DNA of 13,889 nucleotides from Roseiflexaceae bacterium UBA965 (GTDB lineage Bacteria > Chloroflexota > Chloroflexia > Chloroflexales > Roseiflexaceae), in contig DBCF01000083.1 in NCBI GenBank assembly GCA_002292925.1, positions 13,560-27,448 of the forward strand, written 5' to 3'. Position 1 is the stretch's first letter. The number at the start of each line of letters is the position of its first letter. The translations under genes and the position numbers were made by a program. Under the pieces are notes generated by a model that was given only the letters and a program-made list of their open reading frames with translations, ran no database searches and had not been told where the DNA came from. Below, in pieces: positions 12,599 to 13,889 of this stretch.

Positions 12599-13889
12599 AT
12601 GTCAAATAGCGGTCGTGGCGTCTATAATTGCTCGTTTTGTGGGCGTAGCCAAGATGAGGTGCAACGCCTCATCGCCGGCCCACCGCCCATTTTTATTTGT
12701 GATGAGTGCGTCGCGATTTGCAACCAAGTTATCGCCGAAGAACGCCAACGGGCCCAACCGACGCCTCCACCTGCTCCGGCGGTGGAGCGTCCGTTGCCCG
12801 TGCCGCATACGCTCCGTGCCAACCTCGATGACTATGTCATCGGTCAAAACCGTGCCAAAGTCATGCTCGCGGTCGCGGTATATAACCACTACAAACGGAT
12901 TCGTGCCAATCAAACCCTCAACGATGTCGAAATCGGCAAAAGTAATGTGTTGCTGATTGGTCCGACAGGAAGTGGCAAAACACTACTCGCCCAAACACTT
13001 GCCAAAGCACTTGATGTCCCCTTTGCCATTGCCGATGCTACCGCATTGACTGAAGCAGGGTATGTGGGTGAAGACGTCGAAACAATCTTGCTCCGCTTGA
13101 TTCAAGCAGCTGATGGTGATATCGAACGTGCCAAAACGGGCATTTTGTATATCGACGAAATCGACAAAATTGCCCGTAAATCAGATAACCCGTCAATAAC
13201 CCGTGATGTGTCGGGCGAGGGCGTGCAACAAGCGCTCCTCAAGATTCTCGAAGGATCGGTTGCGCATGTGCCACCAGTGCCAGGCCGCAAGCATCCCCAG
13301 CAAGAATTTATCCCGTTTGATACGTCGCAGGTATTGTTTATCTGTGGTGGGGCATTTGAAGGTATCGACAAAATTATCGCCAATCGAGTCGGCCAAAATC
13401 GTGCGATTGGGTTTTCGGCAGTTGGAGGTCCTACTCCACCACCACCCACCACGACGACCTCAACCCACTTCCTTGACCAGGTTATTCCCGATGATTTGCT
13501 CAAATACGGGTTTATCCCTGAATTCATTGGGCGTATCCCGGTGATTGCCCCATTACAGCCACTTGATCGCGATGCGATGCGGCGGATTCTGACCGAGCCC
13601 AAAAACGCAGTGGTCAAACAATATCAACGATTATTGGCGATGGATGATGTGGTGCTCGAGTTGACCGATGAGGCCATTGACGCTGTCGCTGATGCGGCTA
13701 TCAAGTCTGGGACGGGGGCGCGGGCGTTGCGGAGTATCCTCGAAGGGGTGCTCATCAATGTCATGTATGATGCGCCGTCGCAACCAAACCTCGCCCGCTG
13801 CATCATTACGGCTGACGTGGTGACGAGCCAACAGGCTCCGACTCTCGAATTTCGGACGCCGCCAGTTGAGACGACAGCGCCAATTGAGA
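12599..13889 (+). CDS. clpX: ATP-dependent Clp protease ATP-binding subunit ClpX (C-terminal end cut by window)
   Basis: The frame is open from ATG 12599 to the right edge (430 codons). E. coli ClpX has 424 residues, so only a short tail should be missing. The start has GAGG six bases upstream. The N-terminal zinc-binding domain has Cys11, Cys14, Cys34 and Cys37. The AAA+ module has Walker A GPTGSGKT (121-128), pore loop GYVG (154-157), Walker B LYIDEID (Asp186, Glu187), the RKH loop (GRKHPQQEF), FICGGAFEGIDKI, the ClpP-docking IGF motif, and sensor-2 GARALRSI. ClpX unfolds tagged or adaptor-delivered proteins and threads them into ClpP. Two proline-rich stretches stand out: one between the zinc domain and AAA+ core (PTPPPAPAVERPLPVP), and PTPPPPTTTTSTH just after the IGF motif. 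The gap from clpP is 34 bases. Confidence 0.97.
   Translation, partial: MSNSGRGVYNCSFCGRSQDEVQRLIAGPPPIFICDECVAICNQVIAEERQRAQPTPPPAPAVERPLPVPHTLRANLDDYVIGQNRAKVMLAVAVYNHYKRIRANQTLNDVEIGKSNVLLIGPTGSGKTLLAQTLAKALDVPFAIADATALTEAGYVGEDVETILLRLIQAADGDIERAKTGILYIDEIDKIARKSDNPSITRDVSGEGVQQALLKILEGSVAHVPPVPGRKHPQQEFIPFDTSQVLFICGGAFEGIDKIIANRVGQNRAIGFSAVGGPTPPPPTTTTSTHFLDQVIPDDLLKYGFIPEFIGRIPVIAPLQPLDRDAMRRILTEPKNAVVKQYQRLLAMDDVVLELTDEAIDAVADAAIKSGTGARALRSILEGVLINVMYDAPSQPNLARCIITADVVTSQQAPTLEFRTPPVETTAPIE

Noticed and set aside
13102..13617. 171-codon open frame on the minus strand inside clpX
   Set aside because: It is antisense to the conserved AAA+ core of clpX and shows no domain of its own.
1..13889. 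Mobile elements, CRISPR arrays, tRNA or rRNA genes
   Set aside because: No transposase or integrase motifs, regularly spaced repeats, or tRNA-like cloverleaf segments were seen by eye; a tRNA or repeat scan would be needed to exclude weak cases.

Overview
The window reads as ordinary bacterial chromosome with compact, short-spaced gene clusters on both strands. The gene set (a PASTA-type Ser/Thr kinase, a CYTH-CHAD protein, a SUMF1-fold protein, a PspC protein and a tig-clpP-clpX cluster) and the protein flavour suggest a member of the Chloroflexota. That placement is inferred from gene content only, with no 16S rRNA or other marker here to test it. I see no rRNA, tRNA, CRISPR array, transposase, phage gene or integration site.

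Layout. (1) Positions 1-405, minus: the N-terminal part of a DegT/StrS-type PLP aminotransferase that runs off the left edge. (2) 660-2941, minus: a two-gene unit, a small DEDD-type RNase H-fold nuclease followed 14 bp later by a membrane Ser/Thr kinase with three PASTA repeats. It is read from a very good sigma-70-type promoter (3009-3037) and probably ends at a hairpin at 570-617. (3) 3124-4577, plus: a nucleoside hydrolase and a PspC-domain membrane protein, divergent from the nuclease and ending in a strong terminator at 4601-4639. The hydrolase carries Asn where the family normally has its catalytic-site His. (4) 4625-10065, minus: a tight three-gene unit, CYTH-CHAD triphosphatase-like protein, SbcC/Rad50-type ATPase, SUMF1-fold protein, with gaps of 12 bp and then a 4-bp ATGA overlap. 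(5) 10066-10447: a divergent regulatory region with promoters for both sides and several palindromes. (6) 10448-13889, plus: tig, clpP and clpX, the classic protein-quality-control cluster, with clpX cut by the right edge close to its natural end.

How the genes work together. Trigger factor, ClpP and ClpX cover folding of nascent chains and ATP-dependent degradation. The kinase would sense an extracellular ligand, often cell-wall muropeptides in PASTA families, and signal in the cytoplasm. The nucleoside hydrolase belongs to nucleoside salvage or a related N-ribosyl hydrolysis.

The least conventional part is the CYTH-CHAD / SbcC / SUMF1 unit. An SbcC-type ATPase would normally sit beside the SbcD nuclease, but no SbcD is present here. 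Its partners are instead a polyphosphate- or triphosphate-related protein and a SUMF1-fold protein lacking the cysteine pair of true formylglycine-generating enzymes. This is the best candidate in the window for an undescribed functional association, though co-transcription alone does not prove one.
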